This document shows, one piece after another, positions 45,687 through 53,720 of a stretch of DNA of 64,000 bases. The notes below the pieces were generated by a model, which was not told the DNA's origin, made no database searches, and saw only the letters and a list, made by a program, of their open reading frames with translations. Position 1 is the first letter of the stretch, and every line of letters begins with the position of its first letter. Source of the stretch: an uncultured Lachnospiraceae bacterium (GTDB lineage: Bacteria > Bacillota > Clostridia > Lachnospirales > Lachnospiraceae); assembly GCA_910586615.1 (NCBI GenBank), contig CAJUJP010000004.1:1-64000 (forward strand), read 5' to 3'. A program made the translations under genes and the position numbers.

Positions 45687-46625
45687 ATGGCAAATTATGT
45701 ATTTGGAGTAGACGTAGGCGGTACGACAGTCAAACTGGGACTTTTTAATTTAAACGGCAACGTGCTGGACAAGTGGGAGATTCCGACCAGGACAGAGAAC
45801 GGCGGATGCAATATTCTGCCGGATATTGCGGACAGTATCAAGAATAAAATGTTTGAGAAATCCATCGTAAAAGAAGATGTGGCAGGCGTGGGTGTGGGCG
45901 CGCCGGGACCGGTTGACAGTGAAGGTGTCATCCACAAGGCTGTCAATCTGGGATGGTCCGAGATGAATTTGAAAAAAGAGCTTACTGCTCTTCTGGACAA
46001 TATGCGCGTAGAAGGCGGTAATGACGCCAATGTGGCAGCGCTGGGCGAGATGTGGAAAGGCGGCGGACAGGGTCATAAGGATCTGGTTGCGGTGACGCTG
46101 GGCACGGGTGTCGGCGGCGGCATCATTATCAATGGGAAGGTCGTGGCAGGCTCCAACGGCTCCGGCGGAGAGATCGGTCATATTCATGTGGAGGATGCAG
46201 AGGAGAAAGCCTGCAATTGTGGAAATTACGGTTGTCTGGAACAGTATGCTTCCGCTACAGGTATTACAAGGCTGGCCAACAGGAAATTACAGGACAGCGA
46301 ACAGGACAGTATGCTCAGACAGGGTGAAGTGTCTGCCAAGACGGTATTTGACGCAGTGAAAGCCGGTGACGCGCTTGCAATTGAGGTGGCGGAGCAGTTC
46401 GGGGAATATCTGGGCAAAGCCCTTGCGGTGATCGCAGGCGTTGTCAATCCGGAGATTTTTGTGATCGGCGGCGGTGTGTCCAAAGCCGGAGAGGTTTTGT
46501 TTGATTACATCCGTCCTGCTTTTGAGAAAACGGTGTTCCATGGCTGCAAAGACACACAGTTCGCGCTGGCTACGCTGGGAAATGATGCAGGAATCTACGG
46601 CGCGGCCAAGATGGTGATTGACTAG
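45687..46625 (+). CDS. glcK: ROK family glucokinase
   Basis: A 312-residue sugar kinase of the ROK family, with phosphate motif GVDVGGTTVKLGLF at the N-terminus, catalytic GGNDANVAALGE, and the zinc-binding CNCGNYGCLE motif (from residue 176). It phosphorylates glucose to glucose-6-phosphate. I use ATG 45687 (MANYVFGVDVGG), which has AAGAGAGG at nine bases; the in-frame ATG at 45678 lies too close to that site. Its place directly after hprK links it to carbon control. Confidence 0.93.
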   Translation: MANYVFGVDVGGTTVKLGLFNLNGNVLDKWEIPTRTENGGCNILPDIADSIKNKMFEKSIVKEDVAGVGVGAPGPVDSEGVIHKAVNLGWSEMNLKKELTALLDNMRVEGGNDANVAALGEMWKGGGQGHKDLVAVTLGTGVGGGIIINGKVVAGSNGSGGEIGHIHVEDAEEKACNCGNYGCLEQYASATGITRLANRKLQDSEQDSMLRQGEVSAKTVFDAVKAGDALAIEVAEQFGEYLGKALAVIAGVVNPEIFVIGGGVSKAGEVLFDYIRPAFEKTVFHGCKDTQFALATLGNDAGIYGAAKMVID

Positions 46626-46779
46626 CACGGATTTGAGATTTCTCAAGGCGGAAATGTGCCGTAATACATAATTTACATTATAATGGATTATTCTAAGATC
46701 AGGATATAAACCAGAGAAAAAAGGTGCACTGGTAGCACCGCCGGCGGAGCCGAATATAAATAGAGTAGGAAATAAATCT

Positions 46780-47712
46780 GTGGAACGGACGGTACAGGTA
46801 TTGAGCGCATCAATGTATGAATATATTAAAACAGTTGTTCCGGCGGAACGTATTTTGTTTCAGGAGCCTTTGAGTAAGTATACGACTTTCCGCGTGGGCG
46901 GGGAGGCGGAATGCCTTATTTTGATACAGGACGAGGAGGAACTGGTGAAGCTGGTTCCCTATCTGAACCGGATCGAGCAGGAATATTTTATTCTGGGTAA
47001 CGGCAGTAATCTTCTGGTCGGCGATAAAGGCTACAGAGGTATTGTACTGAAACTTGACGGGCAGATGGAAGAGATCCGGGTAGAGGGCACGCGGATTACG
47101 GCAAAAGCCGGGGCACTGCTTTCAAGAATTGCAGCGGCAGCCAGAGAAAACGGACTCACCGGCATGGAATTTGCAGCAGGCATACCGGGAAGTATCGGCG
47201 GCGGCGTGGTGATGAATGCGGGCGCTTACGACGGAGAGATGAAGCAGATTGTGGAGTCAGTCCGGGGCCTGGACCGTGAGGGACAGATCCTCACACTGGA
47301 TAATGCGACCATGGAATTCGGTTATCGTACCAGCGCCATCAAAAACAGGCCGATTATTGTTCTGGAAGTGGTACTGCAGCTTGCGGAAGGTGACCGGGAG
47401 GCGATTGGTGCAAGGATGGAAGAACTGGCGCAGCTTCGCAGAAGCAAACAGCCTCTTGAGTATCCCAGCGCAGGCAGTACGTTCAAAAGGCCAGAGGGCA
47501 ATTATGCAGGCAAACTGATTATGGACGCAGGCATGAGGGGATACCGGATCGGCGGTGCACAGGTATCGGATAAGCACTGTGGCTTTATCGTCAATACGGG
47601 GAAGGCCACGGCGGCGGATATCAAAGAAGTAATCGAGGAAGTTCAGGAGCGGGTCAAGACGCGGTTTCATGTCACGCTTGAGCCGGAGATTGTTTTTCTT
47701 GGAGATTTTTAA
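46780..47712 (+). CDS. murB: UDP-N-acetylenolpyruvoylglucosamine reductase
   Basis: A 310-residue FAD enzyme for the second step of UDP-MurNAc synthesis. FAD-binding segments are YTTFRVGGEAECLI, GNGSNLLVGD and EFAAGIPGSIGGGVVMNAGAY. The catalytic Ser is in PSAGSTFKRP, and the C-terminus has GGAQVSDKHCGFIVN, as in type II MurB. The frame opens with GTG 46780 preceded by AGGA; an alternative is ATG 46813. A small hairpin GGTGC/GCACC lies in the leader at about 46727. Confidence 0.95.
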   Translation: MERTVQVLSASMYEYIKTVVPAERILFQEPLSKYTTFRVGGEAECLILIQDEEELVKLVPYLNRIEQEYFILGNGSNLLVGDKGYRGIVLKLDGQMEEIRVEGTRITAKAGALLSRIAAAARENGLTGMEFAAGIPGSIGGGVVMNAGAYDGEMKQIVESVRGLDREGQILTLDNATMEFGYRTSAIKNRPIIVLEVVLQLAEGDREAIGARMEELAQLRRSKQPLEYPSAGSTFKRPEGNYAGKLIMDAGMRGYRIGGAQVSDKHCGFIVNTGKATAADIKEVIEEVQERVKTRFHVTLEPEIVFLGDF

Positions 47713-47802
47713 CAAGCTGAATTGTCTGTAAAAGTAGTTATGTAATTCAGGCAAGTGCGACATAAGGTTAACAAATGTATACCTGATCATAAAGAGATAT
47801 AG

Positions 47803-47894
47803 CAAACGACATGACTGGTTTCTGGTTCTGGTTTTTGCCAGAGTCATATGCGGAAGCTTTTGCAGAACTGTAAGTGAAATTTAATGTCGTTAAC
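47803..47894 (+). ncRNA. structured RNA element B (second of two copies), upstream of rapZ
   Basis: Aligns with 1921-2015. Blocks 47844-47864 (21 nt) and ATGTCGTTAAC (47884-47894) are identical in both. Its outer stem AACGACAT (47805-47812) pairs perfectly with ATGTCGTT (47884-47891). The inner stem GGTTCT (47824-47829) pairs with AGAACT (47864-47869); against copy A, a C-G pair here has become G-C, a compensatory change. It ends 24 bases before the rapZ ATG. I do not recognise it as a named family; see findings. Confidence 0.55.
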
Positions 47895-47918
47895 AATAAG
47901 ATACGGGGAGATAGCGTT

Positions 47919-48782
47919 ATGAGGTTTGTGGTGGTCACCGGAATGAGCGGTTCCGGGAAACGAACGGCCATGAAAATGCTGGAGGATGTGGGATTTTACT
48001 GCGTGGATAATCTGCCGGTACCGCTGATTGAGAAATTTGTGGAACTGGTGGCCACGCCCAACGGTGAGATCAATAAAGTTGCGCTGGGACTGGATGTGCG
48101 TGCCGACCAGCCTTTTGGAGATGCACAGAGGGTTCTGGACAAGCTGCGGGAAAACGGATATCTGTTTGAGATTCTTTTTATGGATGCCGGAGATCTTGTG
48201 CTTCTGAAACGTTACAAGGAGAGCCGGCGCATGCATCCTCTTTCACCGGATGGCAGGGTGGAAGAGGGTGTTTGTAAAGAGAGGGCGATTTTACAGGAGA
48301 TCAAGCAGAAAGCGGATTATGTGATTGACACTTCCAATCTTCTGACCAGGGAGTTGAAAGAAGAGATCGACCATATTTTTGTGCGCAATGAAGAGTACAA
48401 TTCGTTGATGATCACGCTTTTGTCTTTCGGATTTAAGAACGGGATTCCGGCGGATGCCGATCTGGTGTACGATGTGAGATTTCTTCCGAATCCGTTCTAT
48501 ATTGATGAACTTAAGCATAAGACTGGTAATGATCAGGAAGTACAGGACTATGTGATGAATTTTCCGGAGGCATCGGTATTTTTGGAGAAGCTGACGGACA
48601 TGCTGGATTTTCTGATCCCCAATTATATTAAAGAAGGAAAATATCAGCTGGTGATCGGCATAGGATGCACCGGCGGCAAGCACAGAAGCGTTACGCTGGC
48701 CAATGAATTGTATGGCGTGATGAAAGAACGCGGGAATTACGGCGTTAAACTGTATCACAGGGATATCAAACAGGGAGTGTAA
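47919..48782 (+). CDS. rapZ: RapZ-type nucleotide-binding protein (YvcJ family)
   Basis: A 287-residue P-loop protein of the RapZ/YvcJ family. The N-terminal P-loop reads GMSGSGKRTAMKMLEDVGFY; the residue after GK is Arg rather than the usual Ser/Thr, with a Thr next. The C-terminal hallmark GIGCTGGKHRSVTLAN is intact. YvcJ hydrolyses GTP and affects competence in Bacillus; RapZ guides RNase E decay of GlmZ in enterobacteria. Its clostridial role is unknown. ATG 47919 follows GGGGAG. The YvcK gene found between rapZ and whiA in Bacillus is absent. Confidence 0.93.
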   Translation: MRFVVVTGMSGSGKRTAMKMLEDVGFYCVDNLPVPLIEKFVELVATPNGEINKVALGLDVRADQPFGDAQRVLDKLRENGYLFEILFMDAGDLVLLKRYKESRRMHPLSPDGRVEEGVCKERAILQEIKQKADYVIDTSNLLTRELKEEIDHIFVRNEEYNSLMITLLSFGFKNGIPADADLVYDVRFLPNPFYIDELKHKTGNDQEVQDYVMNFPEASVFLEKLTDMLDFLIPNYIKEGKYQLVIGIGCTGGKHRSVTLANELYGVMKERGNYGVKLYHRDIKQGV

Positions 48783-48828
48783 AAGGGCAGAAAAACGACC
48801 GGATGCAGCACTTCGGAATGGGGGAAGA

Positions 48829-49734
48829 ATGTCTTTTTCCGGAACAGTGAAAGAAGAACTGGCGGCGCAGATCAGTTCCGCCAGACATTGTCAGCTTGCA
48901 GAACTGGCAGCACTGCTTCACCTTGGCGGGCATACCTGCGGGAACGGGATGCATTTGAGCTATGATGCGGAAAATGAAGCAGTTGCCAGAAAATGCTTTA
49001 CATTACTTAAAAAAACATTTAATATAGATAATGTTGTAATGGGGGAGAAGAGCAGGCTGCTTTCCGATGATGAAGCGGAAAGAAAAGTGATACAGGCTCT
49101 GCACCTTGGAGGAACAGCGGGAAAGCCCATAGAGCTTAAGGCTCCGGTGAACACACTGCTGATCAAGAACTCTTGTTGTGCAAGGGCGTATCTGCGGGGA
49201 GCATTTTTAAGCAGCGGCTCAATGAGTGATCCGGAGAAAAGCTATCATCTGGAATTTGTATGCAGCGAGAGAGCCCAGGCGGAACAACTGCAGGATATTA
49301 TACAGGAATTTCAGATCGAGGCAAAGGTTATTAAGCGCAAGAAATATGACGTGGTTTATCTGAAAGAGGGGGCGGGGATTGTGGACCTGCTCAATGTCAT
49401 AGGAGCGCATGTATCACTGATGAATCTGGAGAATCTCAGAATTGTCAAAGAGATGCGCAATTCAATTAACAGGCGCGTCAACTGCGAGACGGCGAATATC
49501 TCCAAGACCGTCAACGCAGCGTCCAAACAGATCGAAGACATACTTTTGATCAGAGACAAGTATGGATTTGAGAATTTGCCGGATAATCTGAGGCAGATGG
49601 CGGAGGTTCGATTAGAATATCCGGATGCCGCTTTAAAGGAACTTGGCGGCTATCTGGAACCGACTGTAGGGAAATCTGGTGTAAACCATAGATTACGCAG
49701 GTTGAGTGAGATTGCTGATGGAATCAGGTCATAA
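48829..49734 (+). CDS. whiA: DNA-binding protein WhiA
   Basis: A 301-residue regulator with a degenerate LAGLIDADG-type N-terminal domain (CCARAYLRGAFLSSGSMSDP, residues ~112-131) and a C-terminal HTH region (LPDNLRQMAEVRLEYPDAAL...). In Gram-positive bacteria it affects sporulation, cell division and chromosome segregation. It lies 46 bases after rapZ and 14 bases before the HPr-like gene, the same neighbours as in Bacillus, where crh follows whiA. Confidence 0.95.
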   Translation: MSFSGTVKEELAAQISSARHCQLAELAALLHLGGHTCGNGMHLSYDAENEAVARKCFTLLKKTFNIDNVVMGEKSRLLSDDEAERKVIQALHLGGTAGKPIELKAPVNTLLIKNSCCARAYLRGAFLSSGSMSDPEKSYHLEFVCSERAQAEQLQDIIQEFQIEAKVIKRKKYDVVYLKEGAGIVDLLNVIGAHVSLMNLENLRIVKEMRNSINRRVNCETANISKTVNAASKQIEDILLIRDKYGFENLPDNLRQMAEVRLEYPDAALKELGGYLEPTVGKSGVNHRLRRLSEIADGIRS

Positions 49735-49748
49735 AGGAGGAGAATATT

Positions 49749-50003
49749 ATGATTCAAAAATCTATCCAGATCAAACTGGAGACTGGCTTGGAGGCCAGAC
49801 CGGTTGCAATGCTCGTGCAGGTTGCGAGCCAGTTTGAGAGCACGGTGTACATCAATGCCGATGACAGAAAAGTCAATGCGAAAAGCATCATGGGCATGAT
49901 GAGCCTGGGACTTGCCAGCGGCGAAGAAGTAACAGTGGTTGCTGAGGGAAGCGACGAGAATTCCGCAGTAGTGGAGATCGAGAAGTTCCTGAGCGGAAAC
50001 TAG
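49749..50003 (+). CDS. crh: Crh-like HPr-family protein lacking the phospho-His
   Basis: An 84-residue HPr fold. The PTS phospho-acceptor His15 is replaced by Glu (GLEARP, residue 15), while the regulatory Ser46 and its surroundings (NAKSIMGMMSLGL) are kept. It therefore cannot carry PEP-dependent phosphate but can be phosphorylated by HprK, as Crh (Gln15) is in Bacillus, where it acts with CcpA. Synteny with whiA supports this. The start codon follows AAAGGAGG. The gene symbol is by analogy; true orthology is unproved. Confidence 0.88.
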   Translation: MIQKSIQIKLETGLEARPVAMLVQVASQFESTVYINADDRKVNAKSIMGMMSLGLASGEEVTVVAEGSDENSAVVEIEKFLSGN

Positions 50004-50049
50004 GCACAAGCAGACTGTGCATGACATTTTAATAAGGCATAATTTCAGA

Positions 50050-50081
50050 AGAGATTTCCTTGCGGGAGGTCTCTTTTTTAT
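50050..50081 (+). terminator. intrinsic terminator after the Crh-like gene
   Basis: AGAGATTTCC pairs with GGAGGTCTCT (including wobbles) around TTGCG, followed by T6. It closes the hprK-to-crh gene cluster. Confidence 0.75.
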
Positions 50082-50130
50082 GGAATCTGCCCTCTCAGCC
50101 TTTCGTAAGCACCTTTTGACACGCTAACCG

Positions 50131-50210
50131 GTATAGGAAATTCTTCCGCTTATCCGAGTCCGCGAAGCGAATCTCGCAAACGAGCTATGCTCGTTTTTTG
50201 CTCGTTTTTT
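50131..50210 (+). repeat. intergenic hairpin repeat, copy 2, with terminator hairpin
   Basis: Shares GGTATA(G/A)GAAATTC(C/T)TCCGCTTAT with copy 1 and the two-hairpin plan: CGAG.CGC GAA GCG.CTCG followed by AAACGAGC TAT GCTCGTTT and T-rich sequence with a second GCTCG. It lies between the Crh terminator and the lipid kinase gene, both on the plus strand. Confidence 0.7.
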
Positions 50211-50292
50211 TGTCAGCGCATATTGATTCCCGTTTACTGGAATGATAGTATATTATTATAGTACATACGCAGGCAGGAGAACGGAGGGTGTT

Positions 50293-51186
50293 ATGGATCG
50301 TAGAATGCTTTTTATATATAATCCGCGGGCGGGCAAGGCTCAGATCCGCAGCAATCTGCTGGATATCATAGATATTTTCGTAAAGGCCGGATATGAAGTG
50401 ACTGCCTATCCCACGCAGGCGCGGGGTGATGCGGTGAAGGCTGTGAAGGAGAGGAGTGCGGGATATGATATTGTAGTATGCAGCGGCGGTGACGGTACGC
50501 TTGACGAGGTGGTAAGCGGGATGATGAAATGTGAGGAAAAGCTTCCCATAGGCTATGTTCCGGCGGGCAGTACCAATGATTTTGCCAACAGCCTGAAGAT
50601 TCCCAAGAGTATGATCAAGGCGGCGGATATTGTTGTTTCCGGGGAAGATTTTGCCTGTGACATAGGTACCTTTAACAATGACAATTTCATCTATGTTGCG
50701 GCTTTTGGAATTTTTACGGACGTATCTTATCAGACAAAGCAGGATGCAAAAAATGTCCTGGGGCACGCGGCCTATCTGGTGGAAGGCGTCAAGAGGCTTC
50801 CGGCCGTCCGGGCTTATCCCCTGAAAATTTCGTACAGCGATCAGGTGATTGAGGGGGAGTTTCTCTATGGGATGGTTACCAATTCCTATTCCGTAGGCGG
50901 TTTCCGGGGGATTACCGGGCAGAATATTCTGCTGGACGACGGACTTTTTGAGGTGACGTTGATCCGTAAGCCGTCCAATCCGCTGGATCTGAACAGTATC
51001 ATCCTGGCATTGGTGGATAAGCGTGTGAAATCAGAGCACATTTATACCTTTAAGACATCAAAGCTGGTGGTGGAGAGCGAAGACCCTGTTTCATGGACGC
51101 TGGACGGCGAGTTCGGCGGAGACCACTGTAAAGCGGTGATTGAAAACAGGCAGCAGGTGTTAAATATCAAGATTCCGCGGGCATGA
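50293..51186 (+). CDS. diacylglycerol kinase-catalytic domain lipid kinase (YegS/DgkB type)
   Basis: A 297-residue soluble lipid kinase. The ATP site motif GGDGT is at residues 65-69 within VVCSGGDGTLDEVVSG, and PAGSTNDFANSL provides the second catalytic-domain motif. Family members phosphorylate diacylglycerol or related lipids in membrane lipid turnover. ATG 50293 has GGAGGG; a further in-frame start at 50242 has no site. Confidence 0.92.
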   Translation: MDRRMLFIYNPRAGKAQIRSNLLDIIDIFVKAGYEVTAYPTQARGDAVKAVKERSAGYDIVVCSGGDGTLDEVVSGMMKCEEKLPIGYVPAGSTNDFANSLKIPKSMIKAADIVVSGEDFACDIGTFNNDNFIYVAAFGIFTDVSYQTKQDAKNVLGHAAYLVEGVKRLPAVRAYPLKISYSDQVIEGEFLYGMVTNSYSVGGFRGITGQNILLDDGLFEVTLIRKPSNPLDLNSIILALVDKRVKSEHIYTFKTSKLVVESEDPVSWTLDGEFGGDHCKAVIENRQQVLNIKIPRA

Positions 51187-51250
51187 TCCGGCATAATTCC
51201 GGTCCGGCCATAAGTCTGTAAGGGTTTGGCCATAATTTCCCAGAATGTGT

Positions 51251-51279
51251 TTGCGTAAGGCCATGCTTTGGGGTATAAT
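51251..51279 (+). promoter_or_regulatory. strong sigma-A promoter of fba
   Basis: TTGCGT (51251-51256) and TATAAT (51274-51279) with a 17-base spacer. The fba start codon lies about 65 bases downstream of the predicted transcription start. Confidence 0.75.
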
Positions 51280-51349
51280 AAGAACGATAGTTCATATCCG
51301 GCGACGCAGCCGGTCATAATAATAAAAATTAAGAAAGGTGGTAAGAACA

Positions 51350-52318
51350 ATGTCATTAGTAACAACAAAGGACATGTTTGAGAAAGCATACAATGGCGGT
51401 TATGCGATTGGTGCATTCAATGTGAACAACATGGAGATCGTTCAGGGTATCACAGAGGCGGCAGGCGAACTGAACAGCCCGGTTATCCTTCAGGTTTCCA
51501 AAGGAGCACGTGCTTACGCTAACCACACATATCTGGTTAAGTTAGTAGAGGCAGCAGTTGCAGAGAATCCTCAGATTCCGATCGCACTTCATCTGGATCA
51601 CGGCGACAGCTTCGAGCTGTGCAAATCCTGTATCGACGGCGGTTTTACTTCTGTTATGATCGATGCATCCTCCAAATCTTTTGAGGATAATATTGCACTG
51701 ACAAAGCAGGTTGTAGAGTACGCTCATGACAAAGGCGTAGTTGTAGAGGCTGAGCTTGGTACACTGGCAGGTGTTGAGGACGAGGTAGTTGTAGAGGCTG
51801 GTAAAGAGTCCTATACACGTCCTGAGGAAGTGGAAGAGTTCGTTTCCAGAACCGGATGTGACTCTCTTGCGATTGCGATCGGTACTTCTCACGGTGCATA
51901 CAAGTTTACGGCAGCTCAGTGTACGAGAAATGCTGACGGTATTCTTGTTCCGCCTCCGCTTCGTTTCGATGTACTGGAAGAGTGCATTAAGCGTCTGCCT
52001 GGCTTCCCGATCGTTCTTCACGGTTCTTCTTCTGTTCCGCAGGAGTTCGTTAAGATGGTTAACCAGTTCGGCGGCGATATGCCCGATGCAGTAGGTATTC
52101 CGGAAGAGCAGCTTCGTAAGGCAGCTGAGCTTGCAGTATGTAAGATCAATATCGACTCCGATATTCGTCTTGCTATGACAGGCCATATCCGCAAATACTT
52201 CGCAGAGCATCCGGATCACTTTGATCCCCGTCAGTATCTGAAACCTGCTCGTCAGGCTGTAAAAGAGATGGTTGCTCATAAGATCAAGAACGTTCTTGGT
52301 TCCGATGGGAAAGCATAA
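51350..52318 (+). CDS. fba: class II fructose-1,6-bisphosphate aldolase
   Basis: A 322-residue zinc aldolase of glycolysis that interconverts fructose-1,6-bisphosphate with DHAP and glyceraldehyde-3-phosphate. The zinc/substrate motif LHLDHGDSFELCKSCIDGGF starts near residue 80; further motifs are LGTLAGVEDEVV, HGSSSVP and KINIDSDIRLA. ATG 51350 has AAGAAAGGTGG upstream. Codon use looks optimised (few rare codons), in keeping with high expression. It has its own promoter and terminator. Confidence 0.97.
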   Translation: MSLVTTKDMFEKAYNGGYAIGAFNVNNMEIVQGITEAAGELNSPVILQVSKGARAYANHTYLVKLVEAAVAENPQIPIALHLDHGDSFELCKSCIDGGFTSVMIDASSKSFEDNIALTKQVVEYAHDKGVVVEAELGTLAGVEDEVVVEAGKESYTRPEEVEEFVSRTGCDSLAIAIGTSHGAYKFTAAQCTRNADGILVPPPLRFDVLEECIKRLPGFPIVLHGSSSVPQEFVKMVNQFGGDMPDAVGIPEEQLRKAAELAVCKINIDSDIRLAMTGHIRKYFAEHPDHFDPRQYLKPARQAVKEMVAHKIKNVLGSDGKA

Positions 52319-52330
52319 GAAGTAAAATAT

Positions 52331-52361
52331 AACTGCCGTCCGTTATGGGCGGCAGTTTTTT
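52331..52361 (+). terminator. intrinsic terminator after fba
   Basis: AACTGCCGTC pairs with GGCGGCAGTT around CGTTATG, followed by T6. Confidence 0.8.
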
Positions 52362-52436
52362 AGGAAATTGCTCCGCATATTTCGAGTTCGCAAAGCGAAT
52401 CTCGTAAAGTTAATTTGCGAAGCAAATTACTTTTTT
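52361..52436 (+). repeat. intergenic hairpin repeat, copy 3
   Basis: Shares TAGGAAATTGCTCCGCATAT and hairpin CGAG.CGC AAA GCG.CTCG with copies 1 and 2. The second hairpin differs in sequence (GTTAATTTGC GA AGCAAATTAC) but keeps the stem plus T6 plan. The last Lys-Lys codons and the stop of the minus-strand hydrolase gene are made from its T-run and right arm. Confidence 0.65.
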
Positions 52437-53518
52437 GAATGCTGCATATATTTCAGTAAAAAGTTTCTTATGATCTCGTAATACAATTCCGGATCTTTAT
52501 CCTGAGCCTGGGCATGGCCGGCTTCCTCGATGATCAGCAGTTCCTTTGGACATGTGGCGGCCTCATACATTTCCTGCGACATATGAGGGGAAATCAGGAC
52601 ATCAGACGCACCGTGGATAAAAAGCGTGGGGGTATTGCTTCTGGCTGCGGCATGGAGTGCCGAGGCATCCAGGAGATCGTAACCGCCTCGCAGAAGCAGG
52701 ACGATCCGGGCGGAATCTACCAGCGGAAATGCTGGCAGGCCGAACCATTCCGTGACCTTATCGCCGAACATGGAATAGGCGTCTGTGTAGGCGCAGTCTG
52801 AAATTACTGCGTCCACGTGATCTGACAGCGTTTCTTCTCCGGTCATCATCAGTGCCGTTGCCGCGCCCATGGACTGTCCATGGATCACAATCCGGGCATC
52901 CGGATCACAGGATAATATGTAATCAATCCACAGGCCGCAGTCATAGTGGTCTGTCCATCCCATACCGATAAAATCTCCCTCACTTTCACCCTGGCAGCGA
53001 AGGTCAGGTACAATGACATGATATCCCTCTTCATGATACCAGCGGGCAAAAGGATACATTTCTTCCTTCCAGCCGGTGTATCCGTGAAGGATCAGAGCCC
53101 AGTAACTGCTTTTCTTAATCGGAGAATCTGCTGTGGCAGAGGTGTTCTCCTGTGGTTCTGCCGTGCTGGCGGAGTCAGTTTGCAAATCTGCCGTATCAGC
53201 CGGGATATCCTTTGCAGGAAATTCTGCAGCTATCAGAGTATACCCGTCTTCGCTGGTTATGGAAATTTTGCGGGACGCGGTATTTTCCAGCCACCGGGCG
53301 GTTTCATTCAGGGCAAGCTGACGGTTTACCTGGATGTCGGAGGTCTGCACCTGGGCCGCGTAGCTTTCGTCTGTGATTCTCTGAAAGGATTCCAGTTTTC
53401 GCATAAAAGAAGGCACAAGGGCGGCGCTGACCAGAAAGTTTACCAGCATAAAATACAACACGGCTGACAGAAATAATATGACACATAGAATGATAAAGAC
53501 TTTGCGTTTTCTTTTCAC
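52427..53518 (-). CDS. alpha/beta hydrolase, membrane-anchored
   Basis: A 363-residue protein with an N-terminal helix (residues ~7-30) and a hydrolase fold. The oxyanion HGYTGW loop, the nucleophile elbow HGQSMGAA (Ser), catalytic Asp in HGASDVLI and His in EAGHAQA form a complete triad. A low-complexity Thr/Ser/Asp-rich insertion (about residues 107-136) splits the early strands. Homologues are often called YqkD/FrsA-like hydrolases. The substrate is unknown. The final residues arise from repeat copy 3. Confidence 0.87.
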   Translation of the reverse strand: MKRKRKVFIILCVILFLSAVLYFMLVNFLVSAALVPSFMRKLESFQRITDESYAAQVQTSDIQVNRQLALNETARWLENTASRKISITSEDGYTLIAAEFPAKDIPADTADLQTDSASTAEPQENTSATADSPIKKSSYWALILHGYTGWKEEMYPFARWYHEEGYHVIVPDLRCQGESEGDFIGMGWTDHYDCGLWIDYILSCDPDARIVIHGQSMGAATALMMTGEETLSDHVDAVISDCAYTDAYSMFGDKVTEWFGLPAFPLVDSARIVLLLRGGYDLLDASALHAAARSNTPTLFIHGASDVLISPHMSQEMYEAATCPKELLIIEEAGHAQAQDKDPELYYEIIRNFLLKYMQHSKK

Positions 53519-53566
53519 AATGATTGATGTCCTTTGTAAGAATTTGCGGTATGTTCCGTAGTCTTT

Positions 53567-53596
53567 ATTTTACTATATGTGAGTGTTTCCTGCCAA
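53567..53596 (-). promoter_or_regulatory. probable promoter of the alpha/beta hydrolase gene
   Basis: On the minus strand TTGGCA (53591-53596) and TAAAAT (53567-53572) with an 18-base spacer. Confidence 0.5.
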
Positions 53597-53720
53597 CCGT
53601 GTTGTGCGGTTTTGATGCTGCCACATTCTGTATCATATGGAAGATTTATACATTGTGACTTTTTGCCTCTAGGTAGAGCCGGTTTTGGGGCCCGATGGAG
53701 AGACCGTTTATAAACAGGTT

